A DNA stretch of 64,000 nt from positions 1 to 64,000 of the forward strand of contig NZ_AP014815.1 in assembly GCF_001548095.1 (NCBI RefSeq), given 5' to 3'. The notes beneath the pieces are model-generated. The model did not search any database. It saw only the letters and a program-made list of their open reading frames with translations, and was not told where the DNA came from. The position numbers and the translations under genes are program-made. Positions 47,979-57,064 of the stretch are shown piece after piece (the first letter of the stretch is position 1; every line of letters starts with the position of its first letter). This DNA comes from Geminocystis sp. NIES-3708. GTDB lineage: Bacteria; Cyanobacteriota; Cyanobacteriia; Cyanobacteriales; Cyanobacteriaceae.

Positions 47979-48019
47979 TTTTATAATTTCAAGGAGAGAA
48001 TTCACACAAAATAAGCTAA

Positions 48020-48496
48020 TTATTTATTATTAATAGATTCTTGTCGTGCGTTTCTCCATGCAGAGGTTAATCTGCGAAAATTGATGGTAAAATCTGACCA
48101 ACCCCACCAAGTACCTTCTCTTTCTTCATCCCATGATGTGGAAAGAACGCCATAACTTAAACCTAACACACCTAACCCAAATAAACCCATAGTTATGAGC
48201 AAAACGGCTGTATTTGGCACTTTTAACCATTTTTGAGTAACGACAACATAAAAAGCAAAAAACGAAAAAACACCTAATCCAGTAGGAATTCCACTAAAAA
48301 CAGCCATTCTCTTGAGCATTCTAGTGCTGATTACTTCAGGAATTTCCTGCAAAGAAGAATTTTGTTTTTTCCTTTGAGAATCTTTACTAGAAGAATTTGT
48401 TGCTTTTTCTAATGAATTATTAGTAGTTTTTTGAGTGACTTTTTTATTTTTTTTGGGTTCAAAAGGTAAGGAATCTCGATTTGATGAAGATGGCAT
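48020..48496 (-). CDS. PAM68-family photosystem II assembly protein
   Basis: A 158-residue membrane protein of the PAM68 (DUF3464) family, needed for early PSII assembly and for CP47 biogenesis. A polar, lysine-rich N-terminus of about 65 residues is followed by the family start VISTRMLKRMAVFSGIPTGLG, two membrane helices (about 72-92 and 104-124) and the WDEEREGTWWGWSDF end motif. It lies 21 bases after rpsO on the same strand, the same pair as Synechocystis sll0933 and rps15, so an operon is likely. Its likely client psbB is 2 kb away. Confidence 0.9.
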   Translation of the reverse strand: MPSSSNRDSLPFEPKKNKKVTQKTTNNSLEKATNSSSKDSQRKKQNSSLQEIPEVISTRMLKRMAVFSGIPTGLGVFSFFAFYVVVTQKWLKVPNTAVLLITMGLFGLGVLGLSYGVLSTSWDEEREGTWWGWSDFTINFRRLTSAWRNARQESINNK

Positions 48497-48517
48497 GATA
48501 TTTTTTAACTATGGATT

Positions 48518-48787
48518 TTAACCACGAATACCTAATTTTTTGATTAAATCTTGATATTTTTGAACATTTTTCTTTTTAATGTAAGTTAATAAGCTCTTAC
48601 GTTGACCAATTATTTTTAAAAGTCCACGACGAGAAGAATGATCTTTTTTATTGACTTTGAGGTGTTCGGTTAATTGAGTAATTCTAGCAGTAAGCAATGC
48701 TACTTGTAAAGCAGATGATCCTGTATCAGTTTCATGTACTTGATATTCACCGATAATCTCTTGTTTTTTTTCTAAGGTTAAGCTCAT
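48518..48787 (-). CDS. rpsO: 30S ribosomal protein S15
   Basis: Primary 16S rRNA-binding protein of the small subunit platform. The 89 residues show all family features: [19 protein letters not shown] (about 18-36), [19 protein letters not shown] (about 38-56) and the end [24 protein letters not shown] start. The first gene of a probable rpsO-PAM68 operon. Confidence 0.98.
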   Translation of the reverse strand: MSLTLEKKQEIIGEYQVHETDTGSSALQVALLTARITQLTEHLKVNKKDHSSRRGLLKIIGQRKSLLTYIKKKNVQKYQDLIKKLGIRG

Positions 48788-48859
48788 TTTTTCTGTAAAA
48801 TTTTAAATACTGCAATCTATGATTATATCATATCTGTTTTAGTAAGTTGAAAAAATTAT

Positions 48860-49558
48860 CTATTTTCCATCTTCAAATTTATAGCCAACCCCTCTGATAG
48901 TAATTATATATTGGGGATTATTGGGATCTATTTCTATTTTACGGCGAATTTGCCCTATATGAACGTCCACTACTCGATTATCTCCCATAGGATTATTTTG
49001 CCATACGTTAGCAACAAGTTCTTCTCTTCTCCAGACTTTACCCGGATTACTGGCAAGAAAGTAAAGTAAATCAAATTCTAAACTTGTGAAAGTGATAAGG
49101 TGATTATTGTATTTTATTTCCCTAGTTTCTGGGTTAATGATTAAATTATCTAATTCAATAATGTTAATATCGGCGGATTTAATTAATCTTCTGCGCCGTA
49201 AAATGGCTTGTACTCTAAATTCCAATTCTTCTAAGTCAAAGGGTTTTGTTAAATAATCATCAGCACCGATTAAAAAGCCTTTCTTCTTATCTTCTACGTC
49301 AGTACGACTGGTAAGCATAAGAATAAATACGTCATTATTATTCTGCATTTCTTCGCAGAGGTTATAACCGAGGGTGTCAGGTAAATTTATGTCGAGAATA
49401 ACTAAATCTGGTCGAAAAATGTTGAAGATTTCTCTGGCAGTTTTTCCATCAGAAGCATATTTGACTTGATAATTTTTTTGTTTAAGAAAACGAGTGATTA
49501 AATTCGCAATATGAATATCATCATCAACGATTAAAATTTTAGCTAAAACGGCTTCCAT
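48860..49558 (-). CDS. OmpR/PhoB-family response regulator
   Basis: Two-component regulator of 232 residues. The receiver (about 6-120) has the acidic pair VDDD, phospho-Asp D56 in LVILDINLP, the switch Thr in MLTSRTD and the lysine in DDYLTKPF. The winged-helix DNA-binding domain (about 135-230) ends with DVHIGQIRRKIE and TIRGVGYKFE. No histidine kinase gene is adjacent, so the partner is unknown. A conserved hairpin element is 27 bases upstream of the ATG. Its closest named cyanobacterial relative cannot be fixed from sequence alone. Confidence 0.88.
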   Translation of the reverse strand: MEAVLAKILIVDDDIHIANLITRFLKQKNYQVKYASDGKTAREIFNIFRPDLVILDINLPDTLGYNLCEEMQNNNDVFILMLTSRTDVEDKKKGFLIGADDYLTKPFDLEELEFRVQAILRRRRLIKSADINIIELDNLIINPETREIKYNNHLITFTSLEFDLLYFLASNPGKVWRREELVANVWQNNPMGDNRVVDVHIGQIRRKIEIDPNNPQYIITIRGVGYKFEDGK

Positions 49559-49585
49559 ATTGTTAGTTACTGTTGAAGATATACA

Positions 49586-49607
49586 CTAGACTTCTTTTAG
49601 AAGTTAA
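49586..49607. promoter_or_regulatory. Conserved palindrome upstream of the response regulator
   Basis: On the gene strand TTAACTTCTAAAAGAAGTCTAG, 27 bases before the ATG, preceded by TTACCTATTTTCCTTAA. This is the third copy of the element before clpP3 and ACO, in the same orientation to the gene. Confidence 0.45.
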
Positions 49608-49903
49608 ATTAAGGAAAATAGGTAATAAATTATTAAATTAAATTTAATAATTTTTACCCGAAGTAAATTTTAAATTTTGTAAGAGTTTTTCTTCCATTGA
49701 TATGAATTATAACTATCAGCTAAATCTACATATCAAGTTAAAAATCTCTTATATATTAAAGCATAGCCTCTAATGCAAAAAAACTAATCTTGAAAATTAA
49801 TCCTTTGAGTTTAATATAATATTTGTTAGTTGGTGCAAACTAATCAAATCTATTGAAGTTAAGGCTATTAAGAATTATTGAGAATCGGAGGAATAAGGCA
49901 AAA

Positions 49904-50533
49904 ATGACTGAGTTAAATCCTTATGAACAATTAGGGGTAACTGAAAATTCTTCTTTTGAAGAAATACAAACTGCAAAGCAAAATCTTAAAGACAAATATC
50001 AAAATGATCCTCCTATTTTAGAGAGTATTGAAATTGCTTATGATGCTATCATTATGCAAAGATTGAGGCTTCGACAAGAAGGAAAAATCAAAGTTCCTGA
50101 ACAAATCAGGTTTCCTGAAAAGACAGTAGAGATAAAAAAACCGTCGTTAATACTAGATAATCCTACTTCTAAAAAAGTTTCTTTATGGTTCAATGATTTA
50201 TTATATCAACCTTCTCGAAGGGAAATTTTCCTTAGTGGGATTATTTTTCTTCTGTTAATTACTGTGAGTATTTTTAGTGATACTAATGAAATATTGCCAC
50301 TTTTATTAACTATTGGTGTTGGTACAAGTTTTTATGTTTTATATCGTAAACAAAAAATATTTTGGAGATCGATTGCTATTACTTTTATCGGTTTTATTGT
50401 AGGGATTTGTGTAGCTAATATTTTATTTAATATATCTATGGGAATAGGTTTAAATATTACTTTAGAATCTGAGCAATTTGCAACTTTATTTACTTTTTGT
50501 TTTTTATGGTTAGTAAGTAATTTTATTCGTTAG
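49904..50533 (+). CDS. CPP1-like (DUF3353) J-like membrane protein
   Basis: A 209-residue member of the CPP1 / cell growth defect factor family. In plants CPP1 is a chaperone for protochlorophyllide oxidoreductase. The J-like start NPYEQLGVTENSSFEEIQTAK lies at residues 4-24 but lacks the HPD motif of true J proteins. Three or four membrane helices follow from about residue 110. The ATG at 49904 is chosen because a good ribosome site (GGAGGAA, 49887-49893) precedes it. The role in cyanobacteria is by homology only. Confidence 0.83.
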   Translation: MTELNPYEQLGVTENSSFEEIQTAKQNLKDKYQNDPPILESIEIAYDAIIMQRLRLRQEGKIKVPEQIRFPEKTVEIKKPSLILDNPTSKKVSLWFNDLLYQPSRREIFLSGIIFLLLITVSIFSDTNEILPLLLTIGVGTSFYVLYRKQKIFWRSIAITFIGFIVGICVANILFNISMGIGLNITLESEQFATLFTFCFLWLVSNFIR

Positions 50534-50565
50534 ATTATTAATTTTGTATTTTTAAAAATAATGAA

Positions 50566-50584
50566 GGGTTAATATGATTAACCC
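50566..50584. terminator. Hairpin between convergent genes
   Basis: GGGTTAAT, loop ATG, ATTAACCC: perfect 8-base stem. On the minus strand it is followed by TTCATTATTTTT, so it probably ends the pentapeptide gene; on the plus strand the U-tract is poor. Confidence 0.6.
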
Positions 50585-50625
50585 CTATCTTCTAAATCAT
50601 AACTACTATTAATTATTAATGAGTA

Positions 50626-51543
50626 TTATTGATGAATAGAACCATTGGGCATAATTGCTCCTTTTAAATTAGTGTTGGTTAAGTTTGCCCCTGTTAAATT
50701 TGCTTTTTCAAGATTGGCATTTCTAAGATCTGCATTGCTTAAATTTGCATATACTAAAGAAGAATTAATTAAATTTGCTTTTCGTAAATCCGCATTACTT
50801 AAATCTACATTACTTAAGTTTGATTCAGCTAGATTCGCCTTTTCAAGGTTCGATTCTTTTAAATCACTACCATCAAAGTCAACTTTATAAAGATTAGCAT
50901 TTCTAAAATTAACTCTCTGTAATTTAGCATTAATTAATTGTGCTTGAGTCAAGTTAGCATGATCAAAATTAGTAAGATGATTTTTACTTTTACTACTAAA
51001 ATTTGCTAAATCCAAATCAGCATTAGAAAGATTTGCGTTCGTAAAATTTGCTCCAGCTAAACTAGCTTGAATTAGAATACTTTCGGATAAATTTGCTTTT
51101 TCAAAATTAACTCTTTCCAAAATACTATGACTAAAGTTAGCATGAACTAGGTTAGCTTCATAAAAATCAGAGCGATTAAATTTACTATTTTTTAATTTCG
51201 TATGGGTTAAATTTGCCTGTTTAAATTCTCCTTTAATAGATATAGTATTTTCTAAATTACTAAAACTTAAGTCAGCGTTATTAAAATTAGTTTTACTTAG
51301 ATTTAGATTTCTAAAATTAGTTTTTTGAAGATTAGATTTAGAAAGATTTGCTTTTTCCAAATTAAATTTATTTTTGGGAAAATGGTAATTAGATAAATCA
51401 CATTTAATACATTTATTCTTTTCAATTAATTGAGAAATATCATCTTTACTGTAAGCATTGGCTGAAGGAATATAGCTAAGGGAAACTGTTATAATAGTTA
51501 CTAGACACAAAGCTATTGATAATAATTTATTTTTTTTGTTCAT
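50626..51543 (-). CDS. Exported pentapeptide-repeat protein
   Basis: A 305-residue protein with a signal peptide (about residues 1-30, ending SANA) and then a long run of pentapeptide units of the A(N/D)LxN type from about residue 55 to 297, interrupted near 195-205. The repeats form a right-handed quadrilateral beta helix. Two cysteines (KCIKCDL) precede them. Cyanobacteria hold many such lumenal or periplasmic proteins (for example RfrA-type), with no common function. The repeats give artefact frames on the opposite strand. Confidence 0.86.
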   Translation of the reverse strand: MNKKNKLLSIALCLVTIITVSLSYIPSANAYSKDDISQLIEKNKCIKCDLSNYHFPKNKFNLEKANLSKSNLQKTNFRNLNLSKTNFNNADLSFSNLENTISIKGEFKQANLTHTKLKNSKFNRSDFYEANLVHANFSHSILERVNFEKANLSESILIQASLAGANFTNANLSNADLDLANFSSKSKNHLTNFDHANLTQAQLINAKLQRVNFRNANLYKVDFDGSDLKESNLEKANLAESNLSNVDLSNADLRKANLINSSLVYANLSNADLRNANLEKANLTGANLTNTNLKGAIMPNGSIHQ

Positions 51544-51683
51544 TGAAACATTAAGAAAATTAGCGTTGTTAAGAGCTTTATATCATATTTTGAAGCTGAT
51601 GATAACATCAATGGGATATGAATAATAGTTAGCTGTGAACTTTAAAATTAGATTATCAATTGTCAATTATCAATTATTTGTTC

Positions 51684-52829
51684 ATGTTTTTAAATAATAT
51701 TTATCTAAGTTATTTTCGTAATTATATTCAAGAAACAGTTAATTTTGATAGTAATAAAGTAATTATATTAGGAAATAATGCCCAAGGAAAATCTAATTTA
51801 TTAGAAGCTATTGAATTATTATCAACTCTTAAAAGTCATCGTACGAGTAGGGAGCAAGATTTTGTCTATAAAGATAGACTTTATGGTCAAGTTAAAGCTG
51901 ATGTTAGTAGAAATTTTGCTGATTATAATTTAGCGATGATTCTACCATTTAAAGGAAAAAGAGAATTGACTGTCAATCATGAAAAACTCTCTCGAAATTT
52001 AGATTTTTTAGGAGTTATTAATATAGTTTTATTTTCTAGTTTAGATATAGATTTAGTAAGAGGAACTCCTGAATATAGAAGAAACTGGGTTGATAATATT
52101 TTAATACAGTTAGAACCTATTTATGCTTATATTATTAAACAATATAATCAGGTTTTAAAGCAAAGAAATGCTTTATTAAAAAGTTTTAAAAAACAAGGAA
52201 TAACTAATTATGTAAATTTATCAAAATCAGCACAATTAGAATTAAGTTTATGGGATGATAAATTAGTAGAAAATGCTTGTCGAGTAATGAGAAGAAGAAA
52301 GCGAGTATTAACTAAGTTAGAACCTTTTGCACGATTTTGGCACGATCAAATTAGCAGTAAGACTGAGAAATTAGAAATTATTTATCTTCCCAATGTAGAA
52401 TATCAAAAAGATGAAGTTGAAGAAATAAATACGAAAATAAAATCACAAATTGAACAAAAACGCAATAATGAAATAAATATGGGTGTTACATTAATAGGAC
52501 CTCATCGAGATGAAATTGATTTTATAATAAATCAGACAACCGCTAAAAATTATGCTTCTCAAGGACAACAACGAACATTAGTTTTATCGTTGAAGTTAGG
52601 AGAATTGCAGTTAATTGAACAGGTAATTGGTGAACCTCCTTTGTTATTATTAGATGACGTAATGGCAGAGTTAGATTTAACACGGCAACAACAATTATTA
52701 GACTCATTGGGTAATCGTTTTCAGACTTTAATTACCACTACACACTTAAATTATTTTGATAGTAGATTGTTAAAAGAAGCCCAAATTATTGAAGTGGAAA
52801 AGGGAAAATTAATTCATCGAGAAAAGTAA
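51684..52829 (+). CDS. recF: DNA replication and repair protein RecF
   Basis: SMC-like ATPase that helps load RecA at gaps. Starting at ATG 51684 (381 residues) it begins FLNNIYLSYFRNY, the usual RecF start. Walker A is GNNAQGKSN (about 30-38), the signature is in NYASQGQQRTLVLSLKL (about 292-308) and Walker B is LLLLDDVMAELD (about 323-334). A TTG eight codons upstream is less likely. It is not next to dnaN or gyrB here. Confidence 0.93.
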   Translation: MFLNNIYLSYFRNYIQETVNFDSNKVIILGNNAQGKSNLLEAIELLSTLKSHRTSREQDFVYKDRLYGQVKADVSRNFADYNLAMILPFKGKRELTVNHEKLSRNLDFLGVINIVLFSSLDIDLVRGTPEYRRNWVDNILIQLEPIYAYIIKQYNQVLKQRNALLKSFKKQGITNYVNLSKSAQLELSLWDDKLVENACRVMRRRKRVLTKLEPFARFWHDQISSKTEKLEIIYLPNVEYQKDEVEEINTKIKSQIEQKRNNEINMGVTLIGPHRDEIDFIINQTTAKNYASQGQQRTLVLSLKLGELQLIEQVIGEPPLLLLDDVMAELDLTRQQQLLDSLGNRFQTLITTTHLNYFDSRLLKEAQIIEVEKGKLIHREK

Positions 52830-52937
52830 ACAGCATTATATAATTTTAGTGGGATCATTTAACTATCCAAAATTAATAATTAGGATTTTATCTTTATAAG
52901 TTTTCTTTTTTTAAATTCTAAAAATAATGTAATTTTT

Positions 52938-53867
52938 ATGGCTAATTATAATCCAAAAAACTTTTTAATTTTGGCAGTAGATGATAATTCTATTAATCGT
53001 ATTCTATTAGATAAATTATTAAAAAAAGAGGGATATAAAACAAAGATATTAAGTAGCAGTGAACAAGTAATGCTTTGTTTAACTGAATTTAAACCTGATT
53101 TAATATTATTAGATTTAATGATGCCTAATATAAACGGTTTAGAGCTTTGTGAACAAATTAAATTGAATCCTCATTTTCAAGAAATCCCTATTATTTTTAT
53201 AACCGCTAGTGATGAAAAACAAGATTTACTTAAAGCTTTTGATTTAGGTGCGGTAGATTATATTACTAAACCTTTCCATAATCAAGAATTATTAGCTAGA
53301 GTAAAAAATCATTTAGAGCTAAAATTTACTAGAGATGAATTAAGAAAAGCATTAGTAGAATTAGAAAAATTGGCAAAAACTGATGAGTTAACAGGAATTT
53401 CTAATCGTCGTAATTTTATTGCTTTAGCAGAGAGAGAATTTAACTTAGCGAAAAGACAAAAAAGATCATTTTCTTTGCTTATTTTAGATATTGATTATTT
53501 TAAAAAAATTAATGATAATTATGGTCATCCTACAGGAGATTATGTTATAAAATCCGTGGCTCAACAATGTGTAGAATGTTTAAGAAAAGAAGATTTATGT
53601 GCTAGATGGGGAGGAGAAGAATTTATTATTTTTCTTTCGGAAACAGAGTTAAAGCAGTCAATTATTGTCGGGAATCGAATTAAAGAGACTATCGAAAATC
53701 AAACTATTATCGCAGAATCTCACCAGATAAATATTACTATAAGTGTTGGTGTTTCTATCTACACTGAGAAAGATGAAAATGTAAATCAAACAATTTCTCG
53801 TGCTGACAAAGCTTTATATAGAGCAAAAAATCATGGTAGAAATCAAGTTGTGGCTATTGAAAATTAA
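52938..53867 (+). CDS. Response regulator diguanylate cyclase (REC-GGDEF)
   Basis: Makes c-di-GMP from two GTP. The receiver (about 8-125) has D59 in LILLDLMMP and K in YITKPF. The cyclase domain (about 143-305) has the active motif GGEEF (in RWGGEEFIIF) and, five residues before it, an RxxD feedback site (RKED). Both are intact, so the enzyme should be active and product-inhibited. It is soluble. No kinase gene is adjacent. A ComFB-type receptor that could sense the product is at 7784-8320. Confidence 0.92.
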   Translation: MANYNPKNFLILAVDDNSINRILLDKLLKKEGYKTKILSSSEQVMLCLTEFKPDLILLDLMMPNINGLELCEQIKLNPHFQEIPIIFITASDEKQDLLKAFDLGAVDYITKPFHNQELLARVKNHLELKFTRDELRKALVELEKLAKTDELTGISNRRNFIALAEREFNLAKRQKRSFSLLILDIDYFKKINDNYGHPTGDYVIKSVAQQCVECLRKEDLCARWGGEEFIIFLSETELKQSIIVGNRIKETIENQTIIAESHQINITISVGVSIYTEKDENVNQTISRADKALYRAKNHGRNQVVAIEN

Positions 53868-54037
53868 AATATAGCACAAAGCAGAAACCAGAAGGAAAAA
53901 ACATATTCTGTATGTAAAGATTTCAGCTCAGATTTGAGGATAAGTGTTTTAAATTTAGTCTTTTTACATAACCGCCAAATAATTGTGTGTCCTATCAAAA
54001 AACTGCTGTAAAATAAAAAAAAAGCTGATAAAAAACA

Positions 54038-54790
54038 ATGTTAAGGTCAATTATCTCTCCTTCAATTATCTGTTTAACCTCAATTTCTTTCTTATTCCCT
54101 ATTACTTCTCCTGTAAATGCTAATAGTTTAAGTTTTCATAAAAGTTCAGTAAAATCTTTTACCATCGCCCAAAACACCACAACACCTCGTTTACGTTTTC
54201 GTTTACCAGATAGGGGCATACCTGGTGCAAGACAGGGTGGTGCAACAAGAAGTACGAGTCCGAAGATTGTGCCAATTATTCCTTCAGAAAAATTAGCTTT
54301 AACGGCAACGGATTCGCCGACAATTTTTGTTTATATTGCTAAAAATGACTCTACTAAGGCTAGTTTAACTATTACGGATGAAAATAAAAAACAGTTATAT
54401 CAAACTGAATTTACTCTTCCCCAACAAGAAGGAATATTCAGAATAAAACTACCAGCTAATCTTAAAATTGAAGCACAACAACCTTATCGATGGGAATTAA
54501 AACTGCTATCTCCTGAAAATCCTTCTGCGTCTCTTAAACTGAAAACATCTGGCTGGGTAGAAAAAGTTTCGCCACCTCAAAATCTTGTCACTAAAGATAA
54601 ATGGGAGAATTTAAATCAATTAGCCGAAGCTGGTTTATGGTACGACACTTTAAATGAATTAGCAACTTTACGCCTAGAAAATCCTCAAAATGCAGAGGTT
54701 GAAACTGAATGGGTGGAATTATTAAAATCAGTAGGATTAGAGTATATTGCCAAAAATGATATTTATTCTAACGTTATCATCCTTAATTAA
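54038..54790 (+). CDS. DUF928 secreted protein
   Basis: A 250-residue exported protein of the DUF928 family, common in cyanobacteria. The signal peptide ends near residue 30 (VNANS). The family start LRFRLPDRGIPGARQGGATR is at about 51-70, followed by IPSEKLALTATDSPTIFVYI and a beta-rich domain. Function unknown. It is placed 31 bases before a CHASE2 kinase on the same strand, and DUF928 genes are often next to CHASE2 kinases, so a joint sensory role in the envelope is plausible. Confidence 0.83.
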   Translation: MLRSIISPSIICLTSISFLFPITSPVNANSLSFHKSSVKSFTIAQNTTTPRLRFRLPDRGIPGARQGGATRSTSPKIVPIIPSEKLALTATDSPTIFVYIAKNDSTKASLTITDENKKQLYQTEFTLPQQEGIFRIKLPANLKIEAQQPYRWELKLLSPENPSASLKLKTSGWVEKVSPPQNLVTKDKWENLNQLAEAGLWYDTLNELATLRLENPQNAEVETEWVELLKSVGLEYIAKNDIYSNVIILN

Positions 54791-54821
54791 AAAAAATATT
54801 AAAGTTGTTTGAGGATGAGAA

Positions 54822-57005
54822 ATGCTTCAAGATTTGAGACAATGGTTAAATAAAAATTCATGGCGTAAAAGTGCTTTTTCTCTATTGATGGTTTCCTTTC
54901 TCGCAGGAAGTTTGACTGTCGCTCTTAAACAGTGGGGAAGTTTTGAACCTTTTAGCTTAAAATTTTATGATTGGTTAGTACAATTATCCTCAAAAACTCC
55001 TCCTGATTCTCGTTTGCTAACGGTGTTAATCACAGAAGAGGATATTCAAAATGAGGGAAAATGGCCCATTAGTGATGAAACTTTAGCTATAGCTTTAGAA
55101 ATTCTTTTAAAATCGAATCCCCATGCTATTGGTATTGATTTATATCGTGATTTACCAGTAAGTCCGGGTAGTGAAAAATTATCTTCTCTTTTTGCTCAAA
55201 GCGATCGCTTATCGGTAGTATGTAAATTAGAATCAAAAACTCAACCTGCAGTAGCACCTCCCCTTAGTTTACCGATAGAATTAGTAGGTTTTGCGGATAT
55301 AGTAGTTGATCGAGATGGTATTGTAAGACGTAATTTGTTTTATGTTGAACCTACAAAAAGTAGATGCCCTACCCCTTACTCTTTAGCATTGCAGTTAACC
55401 TTAAATTATCTTTTAGCAGAAGGAATTGAGCCCGAAATAACAGAAGAAGGTTGGTTAAAATTAGGGGAAGCAATTCTTAAACCCATAGAAAAAAATATGG
55501 GTGCATATCAAAATATTGATGCTAGTGGTTATCAAATTATTCTCGATTATCGTCGGGGTAATAATCCCACTCCCACCGTTACTTTACAAGATGTTTTACA
55601 AAAGAAAGTTAGCCCCGAATTAATTAAAAATAAAATTGTTTTATTAGGAGTATCTGCACCAAGTCTCAAAGATGTTTTTTATACTCCTTTTAGTAGTCAA
55701 AATGATGATTTAGCTTTAATGCCGGGTATAACAGTACACGCTCACATGACTAGTCAAATGTTGTCAGTGGCTTTAGATGGGCAACCTTTAATCTGGAGTT
55801 GGGGAGAAGGAGGCGAAATTGCTTGGGTTTATCTCTGGGCATTAATGGGTGGTATTTCTATATTATTTATTCCTCGCCCTCTAATTATGATTACTGGGCA
55901 AATTATTGGAGTAATTATTATTGTAGGTGGCGGAATAATTATCTTTTTTTCTGGGGGATGGATTCCCATTGTACCGCCTTTATTCGCTTTTTTCTTGGGT
56001 GTTACTGCTATGGTTAGTTATAACGCTTATCAAGCAAAACAAGAACAAATAATAGTGCAAAAACAAGTAGCAGAGCAAGAAAAATCCATTGCTATGTTAC
56101 AAATGTTGTTAGAAACACAATCCCAAATTAGTACTCCTTCCATTATCAGTTATGAACCTGGGGTCATTATTGTTAGTCGCTATGAAATTATTAAAGCCCT
56201 CGGAAAAGGGAGTTTTGGAAGTACATATTTATCAAGAGATTTACAACTTCCGGGGAAGCCTTACTGTGTGATTAAACGTTTAACACCTTCTTCTCAAGAG
56301 CCGAAATATTTAGCAATTGTACAACGATTATTTAAAACTGAGGCGAAAATCCTAAATCAAGTTGGAAAACATCCATATATTCCGCAACTTTTGGCTTATA
56401 TCGAAGAAAATGATGAATTTTTCCTGATTCAAGAATATGTGGAGGGTAAAACCTTACTGCAAGAATTAAGGAAGAAGAAAAAATATAGTGAAAAAGAGGT
56501 GTTAACATTAATTGAAAAAATCATGTCGATTCTAAGTTTTATTGAAGAATATAACCTCATTCACCGAGACATTAAACCTGATAATATTATTCGTCGTCAA
56601 TCAGATAACGCCGTTATTTTAATTGATTTTGGGGCGGTTAAACAAATTTCCCGTAATATTAATCATAAAAATAAAACTGTTATTATCGGTAATGAAGGGT
56701 ATGCCGCACCTGAGCAATTGGCAGGGCATCCCGTCATGGCTAGTGATATTTACGCTACAGGAATGTTAGCTATTCACTGTTTAACGGGTACTATACCAGC
56801 TAGATTACCAAAAGATCCTCAAACTGGTGAAGTGGTGTGGGATAGTCAAGAATATGCCAGTCGAGGCACTGCTAGTATCATAAAAAAAATGACTCGTTAT
56901 CATTTTGGAGATCGCTATCAAAACGCTCAAGAAGTAATCAAAGATTTGCAAAAATTCAAAATGAAAATCAAAGAATTAAAAGAAAACAAACCAAACTTTG
57001 AATAG
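54822..57005 (+). CDS. CHASE2-domain serine/threonine kinase
   Basis: A membrane receptor kinase of 727 residues. A first helix (about 18-35) leads into an outer CHASE2 sensor (about 45-330), closed by three helices (about 330-400) and a short coiled coil. The cytoplasmic Hanks-type kinase spans about 450-715: LGKGSFGSTY, VIKRLT with the ATP lysine, HRDIKPDN (catalytic) and IDFGAVK, then EGYAAPEQLAG. All key residues are kept. It follows the DUF928 gene by 31 bases and probably shares its transcript. Ligand unknown. Confidence 0.92.
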   Translation: MLQDLRQWLNKNSWRKSAFSLLMVSFLAGSLTVALKQWGSFEPFSLKFYDWLVQLSSKTPPDSRLLTVLITEEDIQNEGKWPISDETLAIALEILLKSNPHAIGIDLYRDLPVSPGSEKLSSLFAQSDRLSVVCKLESKTQPAVAPPLSLPIELVGFADIVVDRDGIVRRNLFYVEPTKSRCPTPYSLALQLTLNYLLAEGIEPEITEEGWLKLGEAILKPIEKNMGAYQNIDASGYQIILDYRRGNNPTPTVTLQDVLQKKVSPELIKNKIVLLGVSAPSLKDVFYTPFSSQNDDLALMPGITVHAHMTSQMLSVALDGQPLIWSWGEGGEIAWVYLWALMGGISILFIPRPLIMITGQIIGVIIIVGGGIIIFFSGGWIPIVPPLFAFFLGVTAMVSYNAYQAKQEQIIVQKQVAEQEKSIAMLQMLLETQSQISTPSIISYEPGVIIVSRYEIIKALGKGSFGSTYLSRDLQLPGKPYCVIKRLTPSSQEPKYLAIVQRLFKTEAKILNQVGKHPYIPQLLAYIEENDEFFLIQEYVEGKTLLQELRKKKKYSEKEVLTLIEKIMSILSFIEEYNLIHRDIKPDNIIRRQSDNAVILIDFGAVKQISRNINHKNKTVIIGNEGYAAPEQLAGHPVMASDIYATGMLAIHCLTGTIPARLPKDPQTGEVVWDSQEYASRGTASIIKKMTRYHFGDRYQNAQEVIKDLQKFKMKIKELKENKPNFE

Positions 57006-57064
57006 ACTTCTCCTAATGATTTGGTAACGATAAAAGAACTAAAATAATTGTTAATTATTAGTTA

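Noticed and set aside
50645-50890. Open frame opposite the pentapeptide-repeat gene
   Set aside because: Its repetitive sequence is just the antisense of the five-residue repeats.
57003-57020. Fourth copy of the CTTCTAAAAGAAG element (TAGACTTCTCCTAATGA)
   Set aside because: Only one arm matches and it lies behind a gene, not before one.
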